From: a virus
IMG/VR virus record: IMGVR_UViG_3300010151_000201
Location: 1-22,396 of that record
Reading direction: 5' to 3' (one strand)
DNA: 22,396 nt
Shown: one piece after another, positions 1-7,926 of the stretch
Layout: each line of letters starts with the position of its first letter
Position numbering within the stretch: the first letter of the stretch is position 1
Translations under genes and position numbers: made by a program
The notes under the pieces: generated by a model
Seen by the model: only the letters and a program-made list of their open reading frames with translations
The model's database searches: none
Told to the model about the DNA's origin: nothing

Positions 1-1
1 A

Positions 2-742
2 TATTCACAATCTTATGGTGAAATGGATATGGGAGCAGTGGGATTGGCTGTAGCTGATACTACTCCACAACAGGCTCAAAATTTAGTAGGTGCTGCTATG
101 AACTTGCAAGGTGAAGATGTTCTTGGTCAATTAAAGAATATGTTTGAGGGTAGTAAAATTGGTACAGCTGTGATGACTGGAGCAGCTAAAGAAGCGATAG
201 GAAAGGCGGGGGGGCAAACAGGAGCGGCGGTTCAAGCATTACAAAAAAAGGTAGGAGTAATAATGAATCCCCATAAGGCGATGATTTATCAAGGTCCAGG
301 AGGATTTCGGACTTTCTCTTATACTTTTACTATGTCTCCAGAGAGTTTAGCTGAAGCTGACGTGGTGAAAAATATAGTCTATTTTTTTAAATATCATATG
401 CATCCTGGAATTGCAGGAATTGTACCTTCTCCTGGTGGTCCCCACGGCGAACAGTTTGCACTAACAGGCGAGGGGGCGAATATTAATACTTCAGCCGCTC
501 TTACTTATCCAGAAGAATTCGAAATTAAAATGTTAATTAATAGAGCTTCATCGAGGATGGGAACAAACCCCCCTTTATTTAATATTGGAAAATGTGTTAT
601 GGAATCCTTTAATGCAGATTATAGTACTTCCGGTGGCCCTGCCTTTTTTTCTGATGGTGGTGAACCAGTAACAACCACTATAAGTCTTGGATTTAAAGAA
701 ACAGTTCTTATGACTAAACAAATGATAAGAAAAGGATACTAA
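2..742 (+). CDS. Baseplate tail-tube cap/initiator (gp48/gp54-like), 5'-truncated
   Basis: This protein probably sits on the hub and starts or caps the tail tube in the assembled baseplate. The frame is open to the left edge of the window, with no stop before the first ATG at 23, so the real start is probably outside. About 246 residues are visible; T4 gp48 and gp54 have 364 and 320. From about residue 95 of the ATG-started product the text is typical of tube-associated baseplate proteins: an aromatic beta strand (FRTFSYTFTMSP), a helix ending in FFKYHMHPG, then TYPEEFEIKM, FNIGKCVMESFNADY and a C-terminus close to SLGFKETVLMTKQMIRKGY. The N-terminal 80 residues are Gly/Ala-rich and helical. 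gp53 follows after 1 bp. The family assignment is by recognised C-terminal pattern and position beside gp53; I cannot decide between gp48 and gp54. A run of seven G (208-214) lies in the gene without breaking the frame. Confidence 0.75.
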   Translation, partial: YSQSYGEMDMGAVGLAVADTTPQQAQNLVGAAMNLQGEDVLGQLKNMFEGSKIGTAVMTGAAKEAIGKAGGQTGAAVQALQKKVGVIMNPHKAMIYQGPGGFRTFSYTFTMSPESLAEADVVKNIVYFFKYHMHPGIAGIVPSPGGPHGEQFALTGEGANINTSAALTYPEEFEIKMLINRASSRMGTNPPLFNIGKCVMESFNADYSTSGGPAFFSDGGEPVTTTISLGFKETVLMTKQMIRKGY

Positions 743-743
743 T

Positions 744-1328
744 ATGTCAGAATATTTTTCTAATTTTCCTAGAATACTCTATGATATTGAAGGTAAAAAT
801 TCTACTACTCCAGAGCATATTGTTGCAGTAAATCTTATGATTCGACAAAAATTTAGGGATGCTATTAAGGAAGAAATTTCTATGTATTATCCCTATGTCA
901 TTCCAGAAGAAATGAGCAGGCCAGATGTTCTTGCATTTAATATCTATGGTGATGTAAAATATACATGGACTATTTTTATGGTTAATAATATACTTGATCC
1001 TTATTGGGAATGGCCTATGGATAGTAAGAACTTTGGAATGTATTTAAGTAATAAGTATGGTTCAGTTGACACATCAAAGATTACTCTTCATCATTATGAA
1101 CAAATTATTCATTCTAGAACAGAAGTAACAGGAACTGCAGACTCAATTCCAGAGAGAGCAGTAGAAATAGATTATACTACTTATCGCGCGGTGGGGGAAG
1201 ATAATAGAAAAATAGTATACGCGTATGAATATGAAGTTGATAAAAATGAAGCAAACCGTTCAATTAGTCTTGTTGATGCATCATATATTTCTGGTGTATT
1301 GGATGAGACAAGACAATTATTTAGATAA
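744..1328 (+). CDS. 53: Baseplate wedge protein gp53
   Basis: gp53 is a structural wedge protein that helps bind wedges to the hub and to each other. The 194-aa length is close to T4 gp53 (196 aa). Family features visible are the N-terminal EYFSNFPRILYDIEG, a central YYPYVIPEEMSRPDVLAFNIYG (written here only as a pointer to residues 48-70), then WTIFMVNNILDPYWEWP (about residues 75-92) and a following FGMYLSNKYG. The RP-D-x-x-A-x-x-x-YG and N-x-I-x-DPYWEWP segments are the most diagnostic. The start codon is separated from the upstream stop by one base; AAAGGA at 731-736, inside the upstream gene, gives a well-spaced ribosome site. The C-terminal 50 residues are charged and less recognisable. 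It is soluble, with no membrane segment. Confidence 0.88.
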   Translation: MSEYFSNFPRILYDIEGKNSTTPEHIVAVNLMIRQKFRDAIKEEISMYYPYVIPEEMSRPDVLAFNIYGDVKYTWTIFMVNNILDPYWEWPMDSKNFGMYLSNKYGSVDTSKITLHHYEQIIHSRTEVTGTADSIPERAVEIDYTTYRAVGEDNRKIVYAYEYEVDKNEANRSISLVDASYISGVLDETRQLFR

Positions 1329-1333
1329 TAATA

Positions 1334-3238
1334 ATGGCAGGAACTTTAACAGATAAGGAAAGAAAGTCCGCTTATAACCCTAAAACGCCAGGAATGTTTC
1401 CTGGTGATTATAAGGTTACAAAGTGTAGACTTATCTCTCCGACTAGGGGCGCGGATAATCCAATAGACCTTCAAAAAGATGCTTCAGCATGGCAAGAAAT
1501 TAATTTTTATGAGGACTTGTATAGTCCTATAGTTTCTGGAGATATTACAATTCAAGATGGGGTTGGATTGATTGAATCTGTTCCTATTGTTGGAGAAGAG
1601 GTTTTAGAAATATCTATGGCTACGGCTGGCGCCGTACCATCACCAATAGGAAGTCCTGCAGGATCTGAAGCTGATATTGATGTTAAGGATTTACCAAATT
1701 TAATTATTAATAGATTTAGGATTTATAAAGTTGATCCACCAGTAAAAATTAATGACAATTTTCGGTCGGTTAAATTATATTTTGTGTCTGATGCTCAAAT
1801 TACAAACATGATGGTAAAGGTTCAAAAGACTTATCCAACCGCAGAATTAACATCTTATAAAAAACCAGAAAATCCCTTAGAGGATAAGACATATACTATT
1901 GCAGATATGGTGAGGGATATTTTTTATGATGCATTTTTAGGAAAGAAAAAACCAGCAAATCATCGACCAACATCTAAGAATTTATTAGTGGAACCGACTA
2001 AGGGAGTTTATTCAGCATGTATTCCTAATTGGACTCCATTTAAGGCTATCAATTTTTTAGCCACTAGAGCCCTATCAGCCAATCCTTATTCTAAAGGTGC
2101 TAATTTTGTATTTTATGAAACTCTAAAGGGATTCAGATTTGTAGCTATTGAAACACTTATGCAGGGTGGATTTCGAGGATATAAGATGACGCAAGATTTT
2201 CCTACAAAGTTTAAACATTATAATACTTATAAAACTGAAAGTGATGCGGGGGGAGCAAACACCGCCTTTATACCAGTTTATGATGGAGGCTCAGAACCTG
2301 GGGCAGAACCATTTACTCCTCTTATTGGAACAGCGGGTAAAAAACCATTTGTTGCAGTATATGTTCACAGGCCTGGAAATTTAGATACTGTAAGTGAAGC
2401 AGAAAAAAGATATTCCGTTACAGAGTTTCATGTTGTACATACTTTTGATACAGTAAGAAATCTTGGACTTGGAATGTATGCTAATAGAGTTCTTACTCAT
2501 GATTTAGTTCGGATGAAATGGTCAAAAAATGATTTTCATTATGTAAACCCTGAAGAGACAATAAGTTTTGTTGACGCGACTACTGGTGCAGAAACTATAC
2601 GGCCCAATCCAGATAAACCAGCTAAAGAAGAGAATACTTCAGAAGATGATTTTTTCAAGGCAGACCCAGGCAAAGTGTGTTCAAATGCAGCAGATATGCT
2701 TGGAAAGCCAGAAACTTATACTTCCCTTTATCCATCAAATAAGGGAATATATTTTAAATTTGCAAAGGGAATTAGGTCTACGGCATTCATTGATAAAGAA
2801 GGAGATCTTTCTCCAGGTGGAGATTTTGAAGCACAGACTGTACATGGTGGACCTCCATCAGATAATCCAAAAGAAACAGAAAAAAGAGTTGAAGAATGGT
2901 TAGGACAAAGAACTTCACAAAAAAGACAATTAGAAACTATTAAACTTCAATTTAGTGTACCAGGCGATTCAGCAAGAGAGGTGGGAGATTTAATATGGTT
3001 TCAATATCCATCAGAAAATCCAGAACCAATGTTGGGAAACAAGCCTGTAGAACCTCATAAGTATTATAGTGGAAAGTATTTAATTACAGCATTAAAGCAT
3101 AAACTTACGGGTTCAGAATATACTATCCACATTGAAGCAATTAAGGATGGATACAGGTCTCAAATTTCACCCAATTTTGGCTTGGTAAATCCAGTGATAC
3201 AATCCCCAGATGGAGTAGGAGTGGCGAGTGGCAACTAA
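1334..3238 (+). CDS. Baseplate central hub protein (gp27-like)
   Basis: This is the likely trimeric hub that forms the cup connecting tail tube and gp5 spike. At 634 residues it is much longer than T4 gp27 (391). The N-terminal hub domain contains WQEINFYEDLYSPIVSGDI followed by DGVGLIESVPIVGEEVLEIS (about residues 53-93), the beta-barrel pattern of gp27/gpD-type hubs. The C-terminal part has LETIKLQFSVPGDS, VGDLIWFQYPS, YYSGKYLITALKHKL and YTIHIEAIKDGY, the usual closing strands of such hubs. A Gly/Pro-rich stretch near residues 300-345 and an acidic one near 420-440 look like insertions relative to T4. It lies directly before the gp5-like spike gene and overlaps it by 11 bp, which supports the hub assignment. 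The ribosome site is weak: only AGAT and A-rich bases precede the ATG, so coupling to gp53 five bases upstream is likely. Confidence 0.75.
   Translation: MAGTLTDKERKSAYNPKTPGMFPGDYKVTKCRLISPTRGADNPIDLQKDASAWQEINFYEDLYSPIVSGDITIQDGVGLIESVPIVGEEVLEISMATAGAVPSPIGSPAGSEADIDVKDLPNLIINRFRIYKVDPPVKINDNFRSVKLYFVSDAQITNMMVKVQKTYPTAELTSYKKPENPLEDKTYTIADMVRDIFYDAFLGKKKPANHRPTSKNLLVEPTKGVYSACIPNWTPFKAINFLATRALSANPYSKGANFVFYETLKGFRFVAIETLMQGGFRGYKMTQDFPTKFKHYNTYKTESDAGGANTAFIPVYDGGSEPGAEPFTPLIGTAGKKPFVAVYVHRPGNLDTVSEAEKRYSVTEFHVVHTFDTVRNLGLGMYANRVLTHDLVRMKWSKNDFHYVNPEETISFVDATTGAETIRPNPDKPAKEENTSEDDFFKADPGKVCSNAADMLGKPETYTSLYPSNKGIYFKFAKGIRSTAFIDKEGDLSPGGDFEAQTVHGGPPSDNPKETEKRVEEWLGQRTSQKRQLETIKLQFSVPGDSAREVGDLIWFQYPSENPEPMLGNKPVEPHKYYSGKYLITALKHKLTGSEYTIHIEAIKDGYRSQISPNFGLVNPVIQSPDGVGVASGN
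3216..3221 (+). promoter_or_regulatory. Ribosome binding site that decides the GTG start of the gp5-like gene
   Basis: TAGGAG lies six bases before the GTG at 3228, within the end of the hub gene. It favours the GTG over the ATG at 3243, which would remove the first five residues and has no comparable site. The two genes overlap by 11 bp, so translational coupling is likely. Confidence 0.6.
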
Positions 3239-5054
3239 TTTTATGGGAAAAGATGGGTTTATCTGGTGGCAAGGAGTTGTTGAAGACCGCCATGACCCAC
3301 TCTTTTTAGGTAGATGTAGAGTCAGAATTCTTGGATGGCATACTGAAAATAAATCTGAAATGCCAACGGAGTCTCTTCCTTGGTCATTTCCAATTCAACC
3401 AATTACATCAGCGGCACAAACTGGAGTAGGAACCAGCCCAACTGGTCCAGTAGAAGGAACGTGGGTTGTTGGATTTTTTAGAGATGGAGATGCTGCACAA
3501 GAACCAGTTTTCTTTGGTACTCTTGGTGGAATTCCAGAAGACCAAGCACCAGACCCTTCTAAACAAATAGGATTTGCGGACCCAAGAATAGAAAAACCAG
3601 ATGAAGAACACCCATATGTTTTATCCAACAAAAGGCTCTTGTCTTATGATGTAGATGCAGATGCGAGAGTTCCTAGAGCTCCAAAACTTGTTAGTCATTT
3701 TTCTGGTGCAGATAAAATTGATGTAACAAAAGAATCTACAAAAAATGAAACAACTAAAATAATGTCAGGGATTATGGGGGATAATCCACAAATTCAAGTT
3801 GTAGTAGAAGAGCATGGAAGTCGATCAGCATATCCAGACATAAACTTCATGTATGAACCAACTACTCCACGTTCTGCTCGGGGCATCTATGGTAATTTTA
3901 ATGAGGTATCCGGCCCACTTAGTAAGTATGGACTCATCAATCAAAAGAAGAAATGGAGACAAGCACTTGGTGCAGGGTTTGGTGTAGCAGAAAACACTAA
4001 AGATAAATGGAATGAACCAGATCCAGAGGCAATGTATGGAGCAAGATATCCATACAATCATGTAACACAATCAGAGAGCGGTCATCTTATTGAAATGGAT
4101 GACACTCCGAGTAAGGAAAGATTACATTGGTATCATAGGTCAGGAACATTTACAGAAATAGGTTCTCTTGGTCACAGAATTACTAAGGTGGTTAGTGAAG
4201 ACTTTAAGATTAATCTTATGAATGATTATCATAGGGTAGTTGGAAGTAAGTATGAGAACATTGCTGGGAAATTAGATATTGTTTCTCAGAAATATTTTCA
4301 TAAGGTAAAATCTGGTGTGTTTAAAGTGGAGGCTCAGGGAGATATTATATTTGACAATCCTACTGCGGATTTTACAGTCAATTCTAGGGGTATTACTCTT
4401 GATGCAGCTGGTGGTGCTATTGTCATAAAAGGAAGAAGTATTTCTATTGAAAAGGCGACAGCTGCAAGTACTGAAAATACTAAAGGGAGTGAAACTAAGA
4501 AAGTAGGAGGAAAATATTCTTTACGTTCTGGATCTATGGCTTTGTCTTCTAGAGGAACTTCTGGAATTACTTCAGGTGGTGCTATCAATTTTACTGCTAC
4601 TGATAATATTCAAGAATCTGTAATGAATTTGGTAGGTGGGGTGATGGGAGCTCCAGCCCGCTCATTCAAAGCTGCGTTTGGAGATATTTTATTTGAAACT
4701 ACTCTTTTAGGGGGAGTTGATTTAAATGTTGGACCTGCGGGATTATTAGGATCTATTTCAATAAGTAAACTTGGAGAAATTACAATAAAGGGTGCTGGTG
4801 GATTATCAGAAATAACTTTAGGGTTTACGGGAATTGAATTATCATATATGGGATTGTCAACCATATCACTGGGACCTAGTGGAGTAGAGGTTTCTGGATT
4901 GAAAGCTACAGTGTCAGGAACGGTTTCTGCTGCACTTGAAGGTGTGACAGCAAGTGTAAAGGGAACTGCTACAACAAAGGTGGAGGGAGCTTTAGCAAAT
5001 CTTGAAGCATCTGGAATAGCAACCGTTAAAGGTTCAGTAACAATGATTGGATAA
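3228..5054 (+). CDS. 5: Baseplate spike/needle protein gp5-like, without lysozyme domain
   Basis: This is the central puncturing spike below the hub. The N-terminal OB-fold domain (about 1-125) matches T4 gp5 closely: GVVEDRHDPLFLGRCRVRI, then PTESLPW, IQPITSAAQTGVG, SPTGPVEGTWV, FFGTLGGIP and GFADP. The T4 gp5C entry motif recurs at about 274-293 (ARYPYN, ESGHLIEMDDTP), followed by HRSGTFTEIG and a long Gly/Val/Ile/Thr-rich repetitive C-terminus that should form the triple-stranded beta-helix needle. Between OB fold and needle there are about 150 residues in which I find no lysozyme catalytic pattern (T4: Glu, Asp, Thr within a compact domain), so muralytic activity is probably absent. Length is 608 aa (T4: 575), so the needle is longer than in T4. 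The start is GTG at 3228, with TAGGAG six bases upstream. The next in-frame ATG (3243) lacks a good ribosome site. Confidence 0.9.
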   Translation: MATNFMGKDGFIWWQGVVEDRHDPLFLGRCRVRILGWHTENKSEMPTESLPWSFPIQPITSAAQTGVGTSPTGPVEGTWVVGFFRDGDAAQEPVFFGTLGGIPEDQAPDPSKQIGFADPRIEKPDEEHPYVLSNKRLLSYDVDADARVPRAPKLVSHFSGADKIDVTKESTKNETTKIMSGIMGDNPQIQVVVEEHGSRSAYPDINFMYEPTTPRSARGIYGNFNEVSGPLSKYGLINQKKKWRQALGAGFGVAENTKDKWNEPDPEAMYGARYPYNHVTQSESGHLIEMDDTPSKERLHWYHRSGTFTEIGSLGHRITKVVSEDFKINLMNDYHRVVGSKYENIAGKLDIVSQKYFHKVKSGVFKVEAQGDIIFDNPTADFTVNSRGITLDAAGGAIVIKGRSISIEKATAASTENTKGSETKKVGGKYSLRSGSMALSSRGTSGITSGGAINFTATDNIQESVMNLVGGVMGAPARSFKAAFGDILFETTLLGGVDLNVGPAGLLGSISISKLGEITIKGAGGLSEITLGFTGIELSYMGLSTISLGPSGVEVSGLKATVSGTVSAALEGVTASVKGTATTKVEGALANLEASGIATVKGSVTMIG

Positions 5055-5065
5055 AGGAAAATATT

Positions 5066-7453
5066 ATGGGTGTACCAGTAGTGGTATTTGTAACAGCAAA
5101 TTCAAATGATTCAAATACTGCCAATAGTTATGGTAAGGATCATTATGGTGAAGTATTTAATGACAAGGTTCCTCAATCTGGGAAATATGGAACTGACTCA
5201 TCAACTCCTGAGGATTTGCGTGGAGAATTTCAAGTAGATGTATATAACTTGGAAAGGTCCATAACTGGTGTACAACATTTATATTCAAATGGTGATCCAA
5301 TTGTTGGTTCTACCGTTTATAGTACTGCATATTCTACTCGGTCTACTTTAGGCACTTTCCCATTAGGAGGAGGTGGATTTGAACAAATGGAATTTAATAC
5401 TGGAGATAATACCTCATCTATTTCGGGTCAAACATCTGGAGCTGGAACGTTTCATAATTATGTAGCATTTGCTAATACTGGAAATGGGAATAATATTAGT
5501 TATAGTGCAACTGGCGGGATAAATCCTACTGGTTCAGCAGGTACTTCACATGGGCCGACTACGGCATATAATAGTTCTACACCTTTTGCGAATATTGAAT
5601 TTGATTGTTCACATACATCATGTTCATTGAAAGCATCATCTGGAATTATAGTTTGGACACCAACTGCGGGTGGAGGTCATGGGGGCTCAGCTGGTACGGC
5701 TCTTGCTAATAATGTAACTAAGGGAATTTTTGCTCCGGAGTATGTGGATACCTACAATCAAGAGCAGGAAAACTGGACGCATACTTTTTCACCTATAAAC
5801 AGTGAGTCGCGAGGTGGAGGGTACACTCGGGCGGGATTCTTAGAGAGAGCGTGGAGTTCAAACGGCGCAGGAGAACTTACCACTTATACTGGTTATTATG
5901 GTGGCAGAGCTGAAATGTGGTATCCAGGATTATCATATTCAAATGAAACCCCTAGCGGAAGTATGGTAGAGTCTCATAGAGGCTCAATAATTTTTAAGGT
6001 TATGCCAGATACAGAACACACTATGACAGCAAATATGGTTACAACTACTGTAGGAGTATCAAGTATATCAGTTAGTGCGCATGGTTCTAGTATAGGTTCT
6101 AGTGGACCACAATCGGGTTCTCCTACATCATCTGGAGCCCCAATTGCTACACACTCACGGGTAACTGTTACTACTAGTGCTGCACATAAAATGACAGATA
6201 CACAGAATCAAGTAGTAATTGCTGGAGGAACAAATATTACTCATGTAAATGGGTTATGGAATGTAGCAACAGTTCCTTCTACAACTTCATTTACCTATGA
6301 TGTTCCATATAGTTCAGCCAGCACGACTTCTGTTACTGGAACTCTTACTTGTGTGACTTTTGATGGAATTGATAAAACAGGTGCAATAGTAAAATCTGGG
6401 TCTAGTGTAGTAGGAGAAATTGTACATGGAGGCAATGCTGGAAATAATAAAGTTATTTTAAGGGGGGATGTAAGTCTTAGTGGATCTCATACTATTCATT
6501 CTAATTCTACATCTACTTCAATAGCGACAGTTAATTTTACTGGAAGTCGAACATATAAATCAATGTTTCATGATGCTGGATTAGAATTAAATGAGACTAC
6601 TGGAGCGATTACCAGTAATGGAACTTTTGATGGAATTAATGATAAAGGACTAAAACAATTAGATGGTTATTTTCCTAAGTATAAGAATGGGAGAGATTAT
6701 GCAGTTAATCAAACAAAAACGGATGGTACAATTTCACAAGCTCCTATTGCAGTAGGGGCTGATTCAGATATTGTAACTATTCATGGGGGTGATGGTGAAC
6801 TTCCAAGTTCTGTATTTTTTAAATCTGTAATTTATGCAAATGGACATACAGCGAATGTAAAATATGCGACAGCATTAGGAAATTCTAGTGTTAAACCTTC
6901 TGTTTCAGTGGAGAATATCGCAACGATTTCAGGTCCTGATGAAGGAGCTGCTGGAGAAACATATTCATTAACTTATAATGATATACAGTTTCCGACACCA
7001 AATACTTCTTCATATTGGGCGCTGAAACGGGCAGACAGTTTGAGAATTATTGATCCTGATGACACTAGTTCTTCACCAGATATTTTAACATATGTGTCAA
7101 CTGCTGAAATGTTTTATACACCAGTTCATTTTACAATAAGAGCGATGAAAAATTCTTCTCATTCTCCAACCGGTAGTTCAACTAAGACTATTAGTGGTTG
7201 GGGAACATATGAAAATGGAGAACACAATTATGTAGATGGAAGACTATACTTAAAGGTTTATAATAATACAGATGCGGATAGAGATGGTATAATAACAGTT
7301 TATGGAGATGCTAATAATGCAGACTCTGCCACGTCTGATAATTTTAATAGAAATGAAACCGCAAAAAAGATAGACAATGTTGCGGTGACTAATGAAGAAT
7401 TTTTACAAAACAACTACTCTAACGGGAATTTTACCGTTATTAGTTCAGTTTAA
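5066..7453 (+). CDS. Virion structural protein of unknown role, 795 aa, in the spike region
   Basis: I do not recognise this protein as a T4 homologue. It is Gly/Ser/Thr/Asn-rich, low in Lys and Cys, and reads as beta-rich throughout, like phage fibre or spike decorations. Residues 365-429 form a short beta module (AAHKMTDTQNQ, then NGLWNVATVPSTTSFTY) resembling the FCCH-type modules of phage tail proteins; a related copy is in the large wedge protein at 14757-14987. A further patch near residues 455-500 is rich in short beta strands (KVILRGDVSLSGSHTIHS). Near residue 736 there is DADRDGIITVYGD, which is only partly like a calcium loop. No signal peptide, membrane segment or chaperone motif was seen. 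It lies between the gp5-like needle and the PAAR tip gene with 11-bp gaps on each side, so a role at the needle, such as sheath, decoration or receptor contact, is an inference from position. Confidence 0.6.
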   Translation: MGVPVVVFVTANSNDSNTANSYGKDHYGEVFNDKVPQSGKYGTDSSTPEDLRGEFQVDVYNLERSITGVQHLYSNGDPIVGSTVYSTAYSTRSTLGTFPLGGGGFEQMEFNTGDNTSSISGQTSGAGTFHNYVAFANTGNGNNISYSATGGINPTGSAGTSHGPTTAYNSSTPFANIEFDCSHTSCSLKASSGIIVWTPTAGGGHGGSAGTALANNVTKGIFAPEYVDTYNQEQENWTHTFSPINSESRGGGYTRAGFLERAWSSNGAGELTTYTGYYGGRAEMWYPGLSYSNETPSGSMVESHRGSIIFKVMPDTEHTMTANMVTTTVGVSSISVSAHGSSIGSSGPQSGSPTSSGAPIATHSRVTVTTSAAHKMTDTQNQVVIAGGTNITHVNGLWNVATVPSTTSFTYDVPYSSASTTSVTGTLTCVTFDGIDKTGAIVKSGSSVVGEIVHGGNAGNNKVILRGDVSLSGSHTIHSNSTSTSIATVNFTGSRTYKSMFHDAGLELNETTGAITSNGTFDGINDKGLKQLDGYFPKYKNGRDYAVNQTKTDGTISQAPIAVGADSDIVTIHGGDGELPSSVFFKSVIYANGHTANVKYATALGNSSVKPSVSVENIATISGPDEGAAGETYSLTYNDIQFPTPNTSSYWALKRADSLRIIDPDDTSSSPDILTYVSTAEMFYTPVHFTIRAMKNSSHSPTGSSTKTISGWGTYENGEHNYVDGRLYLKVYNNTDADRDGIITVYGDANNADSATSDNFNRNETAKKIDNVAVTNEEFLQNNYSNGNFTVISSV
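6158..6352 (+). repeat. FCCH-like beta module, copy in 795-aa protein
   Basis: Residues 365-429 contain SAAHKMTDTQNQVVIAGG followed by NGLWNVATVPSTTSFTYDV, parallel to the module at 14757-14987. The two share the NGL-x-x-(V/I)ATVP core. One copy only is visible in this gene. Confidence 0.45.
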
Positions 7454-7464
7454 AGGAGAATATT

Positions 7465-7752
7465 ATGACAATGCCCGCATCAGTATCAGGAGATATGTCT
7501 TTAGGACATACAGGATTTAGCCCATCTCCTATTATACCAACAACTGCTACAGTTCTTGTAATGAATATGCCACCTCATGTTATGGGGGATATGATTGGAC
7601 CTCATGTACTTGGAACTTCAGTTCATCCTGGTAGTATTATACAGACTTCCACTAAAGTTTTTTTTGCAAACAAGGGGGCGGCACGATTAATGGACAAGGG
7701 GAATTGCGGTGCGATGTTGATGGGATCTGGTAGTACAGTATTAATATCATAG
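7465..7752 (+). CDS. 5.4: PAAR-domain spike tip protein (gp5.4-like)
   Basis: This small conical protein caps the gp5 needle and sharpens its tip; T4 gp5.4 is the equivalent (97 aa; here 95 aa). The sequence shows the PAAR pattern: an early GHTGFSPSP (His15), two further His at 38 and 47, HPGSII with His54, and near the end KGAARLMDKGNCG with Cys81, then MGSGSTVLI. PAAR tips usually bind a metal through three His and one Cys, and such a set is available here (His15, His38 or His47, His54, Cys81), but the exact ligands are inferred. The usual P-A-A-R tetrad is here GAAR. The ribosome site AGGAGAATATT immediately follows the stop of the preceding gene. Its place one gene after the needle gene fits its function. 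Confidence 0.9.
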   Translation: MTMPASVSGDMSLGHTGFSPSPIIPTTATVLVMNMPPHVMGDMIGPHVLGTSVHPGSIIQTSTKVFFANKGAARLMDKGNCGAMLMGSGSTVLIS

Positions 7753-7761
7753 GAGAATAAT

Positions 7762-7926
7762 ATGGCTTTAGAGTGGCAAAAACCAGGAGAATCTAAACCA
7801 GAAATGGTTAAGACATTAGAGGACCTTAAAGATGCAGCACATGAGGCAATTCGAGAACTAAAAGAAAGAAGAAAAAGGTTAAAGGAAAAACTCTCAGAGG
7901 ACAAAGATGGCGAAATGGGAAAGTAA
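7762..7926 (+). CDS. Small charged helical protein, 54 aa, unknown function
   Basis: A short gene with a good ribosome site: GGAG overlaps the stop codon of the PAAR gene and sits 7 bases before the ATG. The product starts MALEWQKPGESKPE, then from about residue 15 to 48 is almost entirely helix-forming and strongly charged (EDLKDAAHEAIRELKERRK), with hydrophobic residues spaced in a heptad-like way, so a short coiled coil is likely. It ends with an acidic and Lys tail. No catalytic motif is visible. It overlaps the next gene by 20 bp in a different frame, which with the ribosome site argues for real translation. A chaperone, linker or minor virion component of the spike region are all possible; none can be shown from sequence. 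Confidence 0.72.
   Translation: MALEWQKPGESKPEMVKTLEDLKDAAHEAIRELKERRKRLKEKLSEDKDGEMGK

Noticed and set aside
2568-2903. 111-codon plus-strand frame inside the gp27-like hub gene
   Set aside because: It lies fully within a recognised gene in another frame, has Lys/Leu/Ile/Gln-biased content typical of a shifted AT-rich frame, and no ribosome site.
3395-4864. Several minus-strand open frames opposite the gp5-like gene (3395-3631, 3825-4070, 4334-4588, 4610-4864)
   Set aside because: They are antisense to a gene with clear homology, lack ribosome sites and recognisable content, and arise from its low-complexity Gly/Thr/Val codons.
5641-5700. Second cupredoxin or metal site in the 795-aa protein (FDCSHTSCSL and Gly/His-rich text near residues 180-215)
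   Set aside because: The Cys/His spacing does not fit the C-x2-H-x2-M loop and no surrounding strand pattern or upstream His context is present.
7271-7309. Calcium-binding loop (DADRDGIITVYGD) in the 795-aa protein
   Set aside because: The D-x-D-x-D-G-x-I part fits, but position 12 is Gly where Asp or Glu is needed, and there is no second loop nearby; not enough for a call.
7623-7904. 93-codon minus-strand frame opposite PAAR and the 54-aa gene
   Set aside because: Antisense to two well-supported genes; Ser/Phe/Leu-rich shadow without a start context.
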